The notes under the pieces: generated by a model
Seen by the model: the letters and a program-made list of their open reading frames with translations, nothing else
What the model was told of the DNA's origin: nothing
The model's database searches: none
NCBI GenBank assembly: GCA_946699065.1
Contig: CAMPDV010000017.1
Location: 1-64,000, forward strand
DNA: 64,000 nt
Origin: Loxodes magnus
Taxonomy: Eukaryota > Ciliophora > Karyorelictea > Loxodida > Loxodidae
Direction: 5' to 3'
Part shown: positions 27,188 through 38,400 of the stretch, one piece after another
Layout of the letters: each line of letters begins with the position of its first letter
Numbering within the stretch: position 1 is the stretch's first letter
Position numbers and translations under genes: made by a program

Positions 27188-27420
27188 GGCTAAACTTGTA
27201 AAGGAGAAATCTTAAAACTTTCTAAGATACAGAGAAGCAATAGAATGCTTTAGTAAACCGATTGAGCTTAAACTCTATTCTCATAACTTTTATTTTAAAA
27301 AAGTACAATCAACATAGTCTTAGAACATTCTTAAAATCTACTTAGATCTACGAAAAGCAATTAATTGAATTTTAGCTTAGATTTAACTTGCATAGGGAAA
27401 TTTATAAACACAACTATAAA
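27188..27420 (+). pseudogene. TPR-repeat-like fragment, probably decayed
   Basis: With TAA/TAG = Gln the plus frame reads FLRYREAIECFSKPIEL and then YSHNFYFKKV. This follows the tetratricopeptide pattern (x-YxEAIxCFxKAIEL then xNxxYFxKG), with Pro in place of the usual Ala after Lys and degenerate flanks. A second weak helix pair, YLDLRKAIN, follows. TPR proteins are scaffold or adaptor proteins. The match spans only about one and a half repeats with no convincing start or end, so I treat it as a relic or an isolated exon. Chance similarity is possible. Confidence 0.35.
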
Positions 27421-30400
27421 ACATCTACTATTAAAATTAAAAAGCTTAATTGTTTAGTTAATGAGACATAATATAGTGCTTAAAGCCTAAGCAATAAATA
27501 TTGCAAGAGGGTTAAATATAAATTTTTTTTAATTTAATTATAACTAATTCTCTCTTCTCTAAAACAATGACCAATTCAAATTCGAAACATTAAGTTTAAC
27601 TTACTGACATCAAAGACAGAATAGAAAAAATAACTTTCTTAAATGATCTACAAAAATACAGAAGAATCTATATTTCTTACTGACTGTAGAGCTTAAAATC
27701 AAAAGATGAAAAGCCTAAACAAATAAAAAGGATTATTATTATTTTTAGACAGAAACAAGAAACAATTATTATTTACCAAAGTAGAAAAAACTAAACCTAA
27801 TTAAAAGACTACTTGTTGATTCAATTATATATAAGAACCTTCATTATTAATACAAATATAATTATTTGTTTAGACTTATAGATAAAATCATATAAAAATA
27901 TCTTAATTAAACTGAAGAACTTTAAGTTTAATATTAATCTATCTCTAATGATTATTATCTATACTGCTAAAGTTTTATTTATTTGTATTTTTATCTTTAT
28001 TTATTAAGTTTTTTCAAAATTTATCTAAAACACTTTAACTAAAATGATTGCTAATATAAAACAAATAAGAGAGTAAATGTTTAAAGTATTTGTTTAAATA
28101 ATTTAGTATAAAGTGAAATGAAGAATTAATACTAAATAATTATAGTGTCTTATATTAGTTAAATTTTACTCTATTATTACATAGATACCTAATATTAGTT
28201 TTTTTTGCTAAATATGCTTCTAATATAATAGTTTTTTTAAGTTTCCATAAATCCTTATAATTTTCTTTATACCAACATCATAAATTATATAATACTGTCT
28301 TCCCTTCTACTAAAGACTTTAGAAGGATATATTTTAGTTGTTATAATGTCTATTAAAATAGCATACTTTTATAAATAAAGAAGTTTAGGGTTATATGTTA
28401 CAAATCTAAATAGTCATAATAATAGGAGATTTTATGCATTATTGGTTTTCTCTTTTTAGATATATTAACTTCTTAGTAAAGGTTTCATATCTCTGTCTTC
28501 TACCTTCTTTCATTTGCATTTAAAGTTTTGAAGATAATTTCCTTTTATTTTAAGATTAAAGCTCTCCTTTATAAATATTCTTTCTTGAATTAAACAACAT
28601 TATTAATTCAACAAAAGGAATTATTATTAAGTATTAATGAAAATAATAACAATATGATATACTATAATCTAAACTATATAAAAACGAATATTTATTTGAA
28701 ATTACTAGTTAAAGATAATTAGACTAATTAAGATTATTAAAGCTACTAAATAAAATTTGTGATTATAATAATAGGATTAACTAAAAGAACATTTTAATTG
28801 TATAATCATTCTTTAAATTTAGTTTAAATCTCTTATTTTAACTTTTAATTACTAAATAAAACTGGATACTCTTTACTTATGAACAATCTATTTACATTTT
28901 ATTTACTTGAAGAATTGCAAATTTACACACTATTATCAATTTTCATTATGCCCTTTAATTCTATTGGTAAATATTATAAAAGAATTTCTCACTGAAGCCA
29001 GTTTCTTTAAGATCTTCTTTTTTTCAGGATAAAAATAAGTTTTTGGTGTTTTTTAGATTTATTAAAAAGTCTACTTGGATTTTATAATGTTTTTGCTCAT
29101 AAGTTCTACATTTTTTACCTATAGATGGAAATTACAAAATTAGTTTAGATAACATTAGATTAATTATCTAATTTAGCTTTATTTATATCTGCGCTTTATT
29201 ATAATTTTGCCCATATTTTTCTTGCTTCATTCATAAATCACTTTTTCTATATTTTTATCCAGTTAAAAGAAAACTTACTTTAAGGTTTTGCAATTAATTT
29301 TTTGTTTTTCTTTAATTGTCTATAGCATTTTAAAATTTTATTGAGCGAATCCAAAAGGACTTCATAAATTTTTGCTTTCCTCGAATAAAAATTCGAACTG
29401 GTAGAAGAACTATCTTTATTTTATCCCTAACTACTTAGTCTCACTTTTTTCTGAGTATTTTATGCATGATATTCTGTCAAAGTTTATAGCTTTCCTCTCA
29501 ATCGATTTTTTTAACTCTTCTAGTTTCAATCATTTCTCGAATTTTTTTATAAAGCCTGGAAGTAAAATTTTTTTTAGGGTTAAGTTAAGCTTTTTTGTTT
29601 AGTTTTTAACATTCTCGCTCTGATTTATTATCTCTTTAATAATTTAAGCTTAATCATTAGTTCTTGGTTGAGAGAACTTTAGCCCATTTCTAAGTCGACT
29701 TTTGAAGAGCTAAGAGTAAATAAGAGATTAAAGCTGTTCTCTCAGTTTTCTATTTTTTCAATTGTATCTTTTATTTTTAAATTTAAAGTGAAATAAGCAA
29801 GCTTCACTAATTACAATTGGAGCATATATTTGACTAGTAATTACTATAGCCTTATTTAAACATTACTAATAAATTAAAACTTTTTAAATTAAATAGCCTT
29901 CTACAGTTTATTATTATGCTTTAGTTATAATTTTTTATTAGATCTCTTTTATTAATCTTTAGCCTCATTATTTATGTTTCTTAATTACATTTAACTATTA
30001 CATTATTAAAGTGAGAAACTTATTCTTTGCTTCTTAATTTAAATATTATATTGTTATTAGTTACTAAAAGAGAGATATATAAACATATGATAATCTTCTG
30101 GGTTAATTAAAATTTTATAAAATAGAGCTTCCTATAATAGTTAAAAGGAAATATTTACTATCTTAACTAAATAGATAGCCAACACTGTTTCTTCTTTTAT
30201 CTCTTTCCAAATTTCTAATTTTACTACCTCTATCCATAATTTGATTTAGGCTCGATAGATCTGAGTTTTGACTTTGAAAGTTTCTGTTCTTTAAATTTTT
30301 ATTTCCAGTTACACCACAAACTATTTGATGCCTTCAGATATTTCCTATCAAATTAACTTGCAACTTTATTATATTTTTCCTCTAATTATTTGTGGATGCT

Positions 30401-31099
30401 AAACAATTTCAACATCAAAGGAGTTAACTTGAGGCTTGCTATTAATAAACTCCTGAATCTTATAAGTGCAAAGGCTAAAAATTTCAAGCGATTCTTTAGT
30501 TTCTTTCCAAATAATCATTTATACTTTCTCTCTTAACATTTAGCCACTAGATTCTTTTTCTAGCAGCGAGATACTTTAGCTTGTAGTTATAAAGAATAAT
30601 GGATTTAACTAAATAGCAATAATTCTCTTAAGATAATGATAGCTTAAATATCTCTTTTAATAGTTCTAATTAATCTAAAAAATAAATTAGTTTAGTTACT
30701 TTATATTTATAAACTTTAAGATCTCATATTGCTATTCATATTTTACTAAATCAAAGTCAGATATTAAATAATGAAGATAATAAGACAGCAAAAAACTTAA
30801 AAGAAGGATGGGTATTTTTAATTAAGAGAAAAGGTTTACTTAAGAAGAGTATTTTAGGAGATAAAATACTCTAGAAAGAAATAAAGAAATAATAAAGAAT
30901 AAATAAGATAATTAGTTTTATGCTAAGCAATAAATAGCTAAGCTTTTGGAAATCATATTTTGAATGAAGATATTTTATGGAATTTTAACTTTATGCTCAG
31001 ATACTAAATTTAAGTGTCTTGTAATTGATAAAAGTTATATTAAAATTCGAGATTCGAATTGATTAGAGAAATTTTAGTTTTAATTAATTAATAAAAGAA
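27421..31099. other. AT-rich region, no nameable gene; possible minus-strand coding remnant near 30.1-30.6 kb
   Basis: About 28.9-30.6 kb is T-rich on the plus strand, as expected if a purine-rich coding strand were the minus strand. In the minus frame read from 30600 toward 30150, I see text such as MLREKVQMIIWKETKESLEI. C on the plus strand over 30181-30600 is enriched at the class that would be codon position 1 of this frame (32 against 19 and 24). That is weak support for coding. I cannot assign a family, start or end. A plus-strand ATG at 27567 also opens an unrecognised frame. Confidence 0.4.
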
Positions 31100-31990
31100 A
31101 GAAACTAGATTATAAGAATAAGAAAACGAGAAATGCAATCCTTAAGAACTAATCGAAGTCTTTAATCAAAATGTAAAGCACTTTTATGTGTTGATAGTTT
31201 AAGACCAATAAGATTGCTGGGTGAAATTATTGATTCCTCTTTAGAACATAATAAAAGTATTTTTTATACTGAATACATATCTAAAGTTAACTAATATGAA
31301 TAAACAAATTATAGGAAACTATTTTAAGATAGAGGAAACCCTTAATTAAGATTTAACAATAAGCTGTAATTGATTTATTAAATAGCTGACGGAATTTAAG
31401 CATTTCATTAAATCGATTTTATTTTTAGAGATAAAATCGTTAAATGTTTTATTAGATGAAAATGAATAATCTGAAATAGCATATCTTAATCAGTTAGAGG
31501 TATAATTACTATTACATTAGAATTGAAAGGTTCATTTTAAAAAGGGTTCATAAACTATTTTATAATAAAAAAGTGATATTAGATATTAAGCAAGCGTAAC
31601 ATAGTAGTATTAAATGAAAGATTATTCTATGTAGATTTTTAAACACATGCATAAATAATGAAATTTACTTATATAGAAAAAAATAGGTTTTTCAAGTGAA
31701 AAAACAAAAAAATCATAGATAGTTGTCTACCAAAAAATATTTCTACAATGAAAAAGTTTAAATACTAGATATTGCTGTTTTTAAGTATTAAATAGAGTTG
31801 ATGAAACAAAATAAGGTTCTACAGGACAATAAATTGAATATTAAGGTTCAAAAACAAAATATAAGAGCAAGAAAGAAAAATAAGTTAAAATTTTATGAAT
31901 TAATAGCTCATATATAGAGCTCTTAAAATTCTTAATGTTAGGAATTAAGAGGAAACTATTAATAGTAAAATACTTTTTCTAAAGATACTT
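31100..31990 (+). pseudogene. Broken TKL-type protein kinase
   Basis: Kinase subdomain motifs appear in order on the plus strand but in different frames. First comes IRLLGEIIDSSLEHNKS and an EYIS-type hinge. Next is KLQLIYQIADGIQAFHQID, then FIFRD where HRD is expected (31421-31432), so the catalytic His is lost. Right after it the frame changes and IKSLNVLLDENEQSEIA follows, matching the catalytic-loop Asn and beta-7/8 region. The DFG is replaced by Tyr-Leu-Asn. Further on (31750-31810) EKVQILDIAVFKYQIELM resembles the EKVDIYSFGVxLYEL segment. At least two frame changes and several lost invariant residues point to a pseudogene. Introns could explain some frame changes but not the lost HRD and DFG. 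It may be a relative of the kinase at 19754-21474. Confidence 0.6.
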
Positions 31991-32090
31991 TGAACTATAA
32001 AGAAAGTAAATAACCAAGCAAGACTCTGATTATACTTTTAATTGAGTTAAAAATTATAAAAAATATTATATAAATAAATAAATAAATTTG

Positions 32091-32131
32091 ATTATAGAGC
32101 GCGTAGCACTCTCGTTGGTGCGCAGCTCTTT
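32091..32131 (+). repeat. Left terminal inverted repeat
   Basis: It pairs with 33478-33518 reversed. It is itself imperfectly palindromic (GAGCGCG..CACTC against GTGCGCAGCTC), so each end could fold into a hairpin. Confidence 0.75.
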
Positions 32132-32142
32132 AAAAAAATGTT

Positions 32143-32275
32143 TCATACTGACAAGTATGTTTGTTACTGATAAAATTATCAGATACTGATAAACCTTGTT
32201 CAATACTGGTATAATTATTCAGTACTGATAAAAATGTTCAATACTGATATAATTTTAGAATACTCGTAATCTTTA
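32143..32275 (+). repeat. Subterminal TACTGATAAA-type short repeats
   Basis: Six imperfect copies of a TACTGATA core (variants TACTGACA and TACTGGTA), spaced about 18-25 bp, lie just inside the left end. Short subterminal repeats are common binding sites for transposases in DNA transposons. Assignment to that role is inference. Confidence 0.65.
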
Positions 32276-32310
32276 ATACTTACTGAAGGTCCAAGGACAT
32301 GGCAGGATTG

Positions 32311-32539
32311 TGTCTCATTGCATCACCAAAGCAGAGGGCGACATGTGTCAATTATGGGTACTTAAATTCCCCACCTCTGATGAAGTTCGCAATATTATTT
32401 CTTTATGTTCCAGAATTAAAAATAAACGAAGCCAAGCCAGTGTCGAAGGTCTAAGAATCTTATGTCTCGAGGTCAAACAAAAGCAGAGGAAGACATAAAG
32501 TCGATTATGGGTACTTAACTTCCCCAACCTCTGATGAAG
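32311..32539 (+). repeat. 75-bp direct duplication inside the element
   Basis: 32311-32385 and 32463-32539 share TGTCTC, AAAGCAGAGG, GACAT, ATTATGGGTACTTAA, TTCCCC and CCTCTGATGAAG in the same order. Short open frames on both strands here are caused by the moderately GC-rich duplicated text and have no family match that I recognise. Confidence 0.8.
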
Positions 32540-32874
32540 ATGACCTTGTTGTTCACCTTCGAACAACTATGGCGGTTTTAAAAAATATATATAATAAAAA
32601 AATGAATATCAAAAACCTTCATATGAATAAGTATTCTATAATATAATTTAAAGCATTTAACATCAAACTTTACATTCAAATAATAATTCTTTATCAATAA
32701 ATTAGTTTCTTAGTAATATTGATAATTAGGGGATAAATCATTTTGCTTATAAAAAACTAAAATTGAACCTTCTAAAATAAACTTTAGGAATGAGAATTTC
32801 TCACTCATTACTTAATAAAATAAATAAAACTTTTAATTAATTTACAAAATATTAATTAATTAATTAATTTTAAC

Positions 32875-33160
32875 TTAAAGAGTTTTGGACTGCAATTTCT
32901 TGCAGTTTAACGACCCCAACACTCCCTTCATGGGATAACGGGGATATCCTGTTGCTTTCGAAAAGCAGCTGCCAGGGAGCTCCATCGCTATGGGCAGCCA
33001 GGCTTCAAGCCCCTTCCAGGAGTGGATAATCAAAAGGAAGGCGTTCCCTTGCAAAGGTTGACTTTGACCAGGGACTTTCACAGCGACAGGAAAGGAACTT
33101 GTTCCTAGCCATAAAACCAGAAAGTATGATTCAGAAGGTCAATCTCAGCTCCCACCATCT
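32875..33160. other. GC-rich core of the inverted-repeat element with several small hairpins
   Basis: This stretch is about half G+C in an otherwise very AT-rich neighbourhood. It contains perfect small stems such as CTGCAA/TTGCAG (near 32890) and GGAAC/GTTCC (near 33095). A 68-residue minus frame (33081-32875) has no stop codon of any kind and reads PVAVKVPGQSQPLQG-like text if extended upstream, but I do not recognise it. It could be a structured RNA, a captured fragment or a decayed gene. Confidence 0.45.
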
Positions 33161-33477
33161 TTTTAATTATTATAAAATATTAATTAATAACTAGAAAGCT
33201 AGTAATTAAACTGCTATTATATATATTTTTAATTTAAATAGGGTTGTCTTTACCTTTTAAGGCCGCGAGAAGAATTCCCTAGAGAAAAATTGACTGAAAA
33301 GCAACCTTTTCTAAATGTTGAACCAGATTAATTTCTTCATCATGGTTGAAAATCTACCTGTAATCGCCTGTTGGCGGCCTGTGTTATGGAGATTTTGAAC
33401 CGCAACCTTGCCCACAAATAGAAGAGAGAATGCTATGAGAATATTGGAGATTAATGAGACTTATAAACTGACTTTTT

Positions 33478-33518
33478 TAAAGAGATGCGCCCTAATGTAA
33501 GGCTACGCACTCTATAAT
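33478..33518 (-). repeat. Right terminal inverted repeat
   Basis: The reverse complement begins ATTATAGAGTGCGTAGCC and ends GCGCATCTCTTT, matching the left end at 32091-32131. It also has internal dyad symmetry (GGCTACGCACTC against GAGATGCGCC). Confidence 0.75.
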
Positions 33519-35423
33519 GGCATTGTTTTTTATGAGTTCCAATCCTTAAGTATAGAAATATAAATTAAAGTTTATTTAATGAGAAGCCCTAGTCAAGTAA
33601 ATAAATCATACTTTAAGCTCCTAAAATACAGGAAAGGATTTAAAATTTTATATCATAATTTTAAGATGCCTAGGAAATTGATACTCATATATTGAATATT
33701 CAAATTTAAATTAGATAGAGAAATGTAATCAAATGCAAAAATCAGAAGTCAAATATTTTAAAAATAATAGCCTGAGGAAAAACTTTCTTTGCAAGGAAAT
33801 AAAAAGATATCTAATCTTAGTTCAGATTAATAGATTATCCTTATAAAAATAATTTAAATATTATATAATTAAAAAAATTATAAAATAAAATATCTTATAT
33901 GATATATATATTAAAAAAAAACTAAAAAAAGATCAAAGCCTGAAGAACAAAAAAAATCGTCTTCTGAGTATTTTAGTAAAAAAAGATTTGTTGCTATATA
34001 TTCAATAAAATAAAGTAAAATTTTGTTGAGTAAAAATAAATAAGAAAAAACCGAAATTTTTTCTAAAATCATAAAAGTCTCAAATTTTAAGCATAAATTT
34101 TAAATTTGTATTTCCAATAGTTGAGAAAATTTACATCGAATTAGAAATAGATTTTTATCGTTGTAGTAAAAGTGAAATCTAAGATTAATTTAAAATATAA
34201 AAAGAAAAAAAGTAACGAAAAACAATAAAGATATCTTAAAACAATTTAAGGAATAAAAGCAATGAAAGGATGAACAACGAAAAACAAAGCTGATCCATAA
34301 AAAATAAAAAAGTAAAAAACTTTCAAAAATTAAGTTGAAAAAATATAAAATTTGGTCATATAACATTGAAAAAAAACAAAGTCAATAAAATGAAATCGAT
34401 AGCTCTAAAAATAATACAATTATAAAATAGAAAAATATCTTAAAATTAAAAAAAAATCGTTTTTGATAAAGACTCTGAAAATTTTGAATCCAAGTAAAAC
34501 ATGTTCGACTTCCAGCTTTACAAGTTTATAAAGTTTATCATAAAGCTTTAAAAATTTATATATTTTTGGTTTATATCTTAAGTAAAATTTAAATCTTATT
34601 GATTAGGTATCACATGATGCTTTTTTCTTTTTGCTTTTGCACTTTCAGTCACTTGAGGGTATGAAAGTCCTTTTTCTCAAAAATCGCTTCAAAAATTTTT
34701 CTTGATACTAAATTTGCGAAACTTTTCATAAGAGCTTCGTGCATCAGACGCTGTAAATTTTCTCATCAACTTTCTTGGGTCTTGCAACTTTAATTTAAAG
34801 TTTTAATGGATCTTATTGCTAAAACAAAAGATTTTTTTCTTATATTCTTTGTTAAATTCAATATAGTCTGTCGTCTAGCTTAATCATGGTCTTAAATTAA
34901 GTTGTTGCATAAATAAGTAGTAGTTTAAAGCTCTTAAATTTAAATGAGAAGACTGCCTTAGCTAACTGACAAATATGTAAGGTCAATCGTCTTCAACATT
35001 AGAAGATATCTTATTTTATCATTTACGCTTAATTTTAAAACACTTCTAAAGAATTCAATAGATTAAAGAATTGCAGAAGCGCAATAAAAAAGTAAGATGT
35101 AGAACTGTTCTTCGGATAGCTCAATAAAAAAAAAGTTTTTTTAGAATAAACATTTTCACAAATCTTAACTTGTTTAGAATCTACTAAAAAAAAAATTTAA
35201 AAAATTTAAAATTTAAAAAATTAAAAAAAGAAAAACTTAAAAAAAAATTGATACTTAAAAAAATTAAAAATGAAAGCATAATTAATTGAAAAAAATTTAA
35301 TTAAAAAATATTGCGAAAAAAAAAGTAGAAACAAAAAAAAATCGTAAAAAAAAAAAACTATAAAAATAAAAAATAAAAAATAAAAAAATAAAAAAAAAAA
35401 AAATTATTAAACAAAGCGAACAC
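33519..35423. other. AT-rich spacer between the inverted-repeat element and the WD40 array
   Basis: A-rich text on the plus strand with poly-A tracts, densest at about 35165-35405. The stretch 34.6-35.1 kb is less AT-rich and its minus frame reads plausible protein text. Positional base counts there do not favour that frame, so I call nothing. Confidence 0.5.
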
Positions 35424-38400
35424 TCAATAATCTACATCGAGTAATGTCAAGGTCCTCGTACAACTACCCGTCCAGAAATCTCATACACGAATCGTTCCAT
35501 CGACACTTCCAGATACGATCCATTTCGTGTCATTGCTTAGTGCGATCGCTCAAACTACTGACTCGTTTCCTTTCAAGGTCCTCGTACAACTACCCGTCCA
35601 GAAATCTCATACACGAATAGTTCCATCGTCACTTCCAGATACGATCCATTTCGTGTCATTGCTTAGTGCGATCGCTCAAACTCCTGACTCGTTTCCTTTC
35701 AAGGTCCTCGTACAACTACCCGTCCAGAAATCTCATACACGAATCGTTCCATCGACACTTCCAGATACGATCCATTTCGTGTCATTGCTTAGTGCGATCG
35801 CTCAAACTACTGACTCGTTTCCTTTCAAGGTCCTCGTACAACTACCCGTCCAGAAATCTCATACACGAATAGTTCCATCGTCACTTCCAGATACGATCCA
35901 TTTCGTGTCATTGCTTAGTGCGATCGCTCAAACTCCTGACTCGTTTCCTTTCAAGGTCCTCGTACAACTACCCGTCCAGAAATCTCATACACGAATCGTT
36001 CAATCGACACTTCCAGATACGATCCATTTCGTGTCATTGCTTAGTGCGATCGCTCAAACTACTGACTCGTTTCCTTTCAAGGTCCTCGTACAACTACCCG
36101 TCCAGAAATCTCATACACGAATCGTTCCATCGAAACTTACAGATACAATCCATTTCGTGTCATTGCTTAGTGCGATCGCTAAAACTCCTGACTCGTGTCC
36201 TTTCAAGGTCCTCGTACAACTACCCGTCCAGAAATCTCATACACGAATCGTTCCATCGAAACTTACAGATACAATCCATTTCGTGTCATTGCTTAGTGCG
36301 ATCGCTCAAACTCCTGACTCGTGTCCTTTCAAGGTCCTCGTACAACTACCCGTCCAGAAATCTCATACACGAATCGTTCCATCGTCACTTCCAGATACGA
36401 TCCATTTCGTGTCATTGCTTAGTGCGATCGCTCAAACTACTGACTCGTTTCCTTTCAAGGTCCTCGTACAACTACCCGTCCAGAAATCTCATACACGAAT
36501 CGTTCAATCGTCACTTCCAGATACGATCCATTTCGTGTCATTGCTTAGTGCGATCGCTCAAACTACTGACTCGTTTCCTTTCAAGGTCCTCGTACAACTA
36601 CCCGTCCAGAAATCTCATACACGAATAGTTCAATCGTCACTTCCAGATACGATCCATTTCGTGTCATTGCTTAGTGCGATCGCTCAAACTACTGACTCGT
36701 TTCCTTTCAAGGTCCTCGTACAACTACCCGTCCAGAAATCTCATACACGAATCGTTCCATCGTCACTTCCAGATACGATCCATTTCGTGTCATTGCTTAG
36801 TGCGATCGCTCAAACTCCTGACTCGTGTCCTTTCAAGGTCCTCGTACAACTACCCGTCCAGAAATCTCATACACGAATCGTTCAATCGTCACTTCCAGAT
36901 ACGATCCATTTCGTGTCATTGCTTAGTGCGATCGCTCAAACTCCTGACTCGTTTCCTTTCAAGGTCCTCGTACAACTACCCGTCCAGAAATCTCATACAC
37001 GAATAGTTCAATCGTCACTTCCAGATACGATCCATTTCGTGTCATTGCTTAGTGCGATCGCTCAAACTACTGACTCGTTTCCTTTCAAGGTCCTCGTACA
37101 ACTACCCGTCCAGAAATCTCATACACGAATAGTTCAATCGTCACTTCCAGATACGATCCATTTCGTGTCATTGCTTAGTGCGATCGCTCAAACTACTGAC
37201 TCGTTTCCTTTCAAGGTCCTCGTACAACTACCCGTCCAGAAATCTCATACACGAATCGTTCCATCGTCACTTCCAGATACGATCCATTTCGTGTCATTGC
37301 TTAGTGCGATCGCTCAAACTCCTGACTCGTGTCCTTTCAAGGTCCTCGTACAACTACCCGTCCAGAAATCTCATACACGAATCGTTCAATCGTCACTTCC
37401 AGATACGATCCATTTCGTGTCATTGCTTAGTGCGATCGCTCAAACTACTGACTCGTTTCCTTTCAAGGTCCTCGTACAACTACCCGTCCAGAAATCTCAT
37501 ACATGAATCGTTCCATCGACACTTCCAGATACGATCCATTTCGTGTCATTGCTTAGTGCGATCGCTCAAACTCCTGACTCGTTTCCTTTCAAGGTCCTCG
37601 TACAACTACCCGTCCAGAAATCTCATACACGAATCGTTCAATCGTCACTTCCAGATACGATCCATTTCGTGTCATTGCTTAGTGCGATCGCTCAAACTAC
37701 TGACTCGTTTCCTTTCAAGGTCCTCGTACAACTACCCGTCCAGAAATCTCATACATGAATCGTTCCATCGACACTTCCAGATACGATCCATTTCGTGTCA
37801 TTGCTTAGTGCGATCGCTCAAACTCCTGACTCGTTTCCTTTCAAGGTCCTCGTACAACTACCCGTCCAGAAATCTCATACACGAATCGTTCAATCGACAC
37901 TTCCAGATACGATCCATTTCGTGTCATTGCTTAGTGCGATCGCTCAAACTACTGACTCGTTTCCTTTCAAGGTCCTCGTACAACTACCCGTCCAGAAATC
38001 TCATACACGAATCGTTCAATCGACACTTCCAGATACGATCCATTTCGTGTCATTGCTTAGTGCGATCGCTCAAACTACTGACTCGTTTCCTTTCAAGGTC
38101 CTCGTACAACTACCCGTCCAGAAATCTCATACACGAATAGTTCAATCGTCACTTACAGATACGATCCATTTCGTGTCATTGCTTAGTGCGATCGCTAAAA
38201 CTCCTGACTCGTTTCCTTTCAAGGTCCTCGTACAACTACCCGTCCAGAAATCTCATACACGAATAGTTCAATCGTCACTTCCAGATACGATCCATTTCGT
38301 GTCATTGCTTAGTGCGATCGCTCAAACTACTGACTCGTTTCCTTTCAAGGTCCTCGTACAACTACCCGTCCAGAAATCTCATACACGAATCGTTCAATCG

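Larger units (their letters stand above)
32091..33518. mobile_element. 1.43-kb element with terminal inverted repeats (non-autonomous DNA-transposon-like)
   Basis: The ends are inverted copies of about 40 bp: ATTATAGAG(C/T)GCGTAGC at the left, and its reverse complement at the right. Each inner part ends GCGCA..CTCTTT. The interior is much richer in GC than its surroundings (about 51% over 32881-33060). It carries short subterminal repeats and a 75-bp direct duplication. I find no recognisable transposase, so it is probably non-autonomous (MITE-like). A germline-limited internal eliminated sequence is also possible in a ciliate. The outer ATTATA would fit TA-target insertion, but I cannot define a target duplication with certainty. 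Confidence 0.68.

Noticed and set aside
32310-32566. Small overlapping open frames (62 residues plus strand, 72 residues minus strand) in the inverted-repeat element
   Set aside because: They lie on opposite strands of a 75-bp duplication and show no family resemblance.
34430-35090. Minus-strand gene with plausible protein text near 34.6-35.0 kb
   Set aside because: No recognised motif, and C counts by position on the plus strand do not support the frame.
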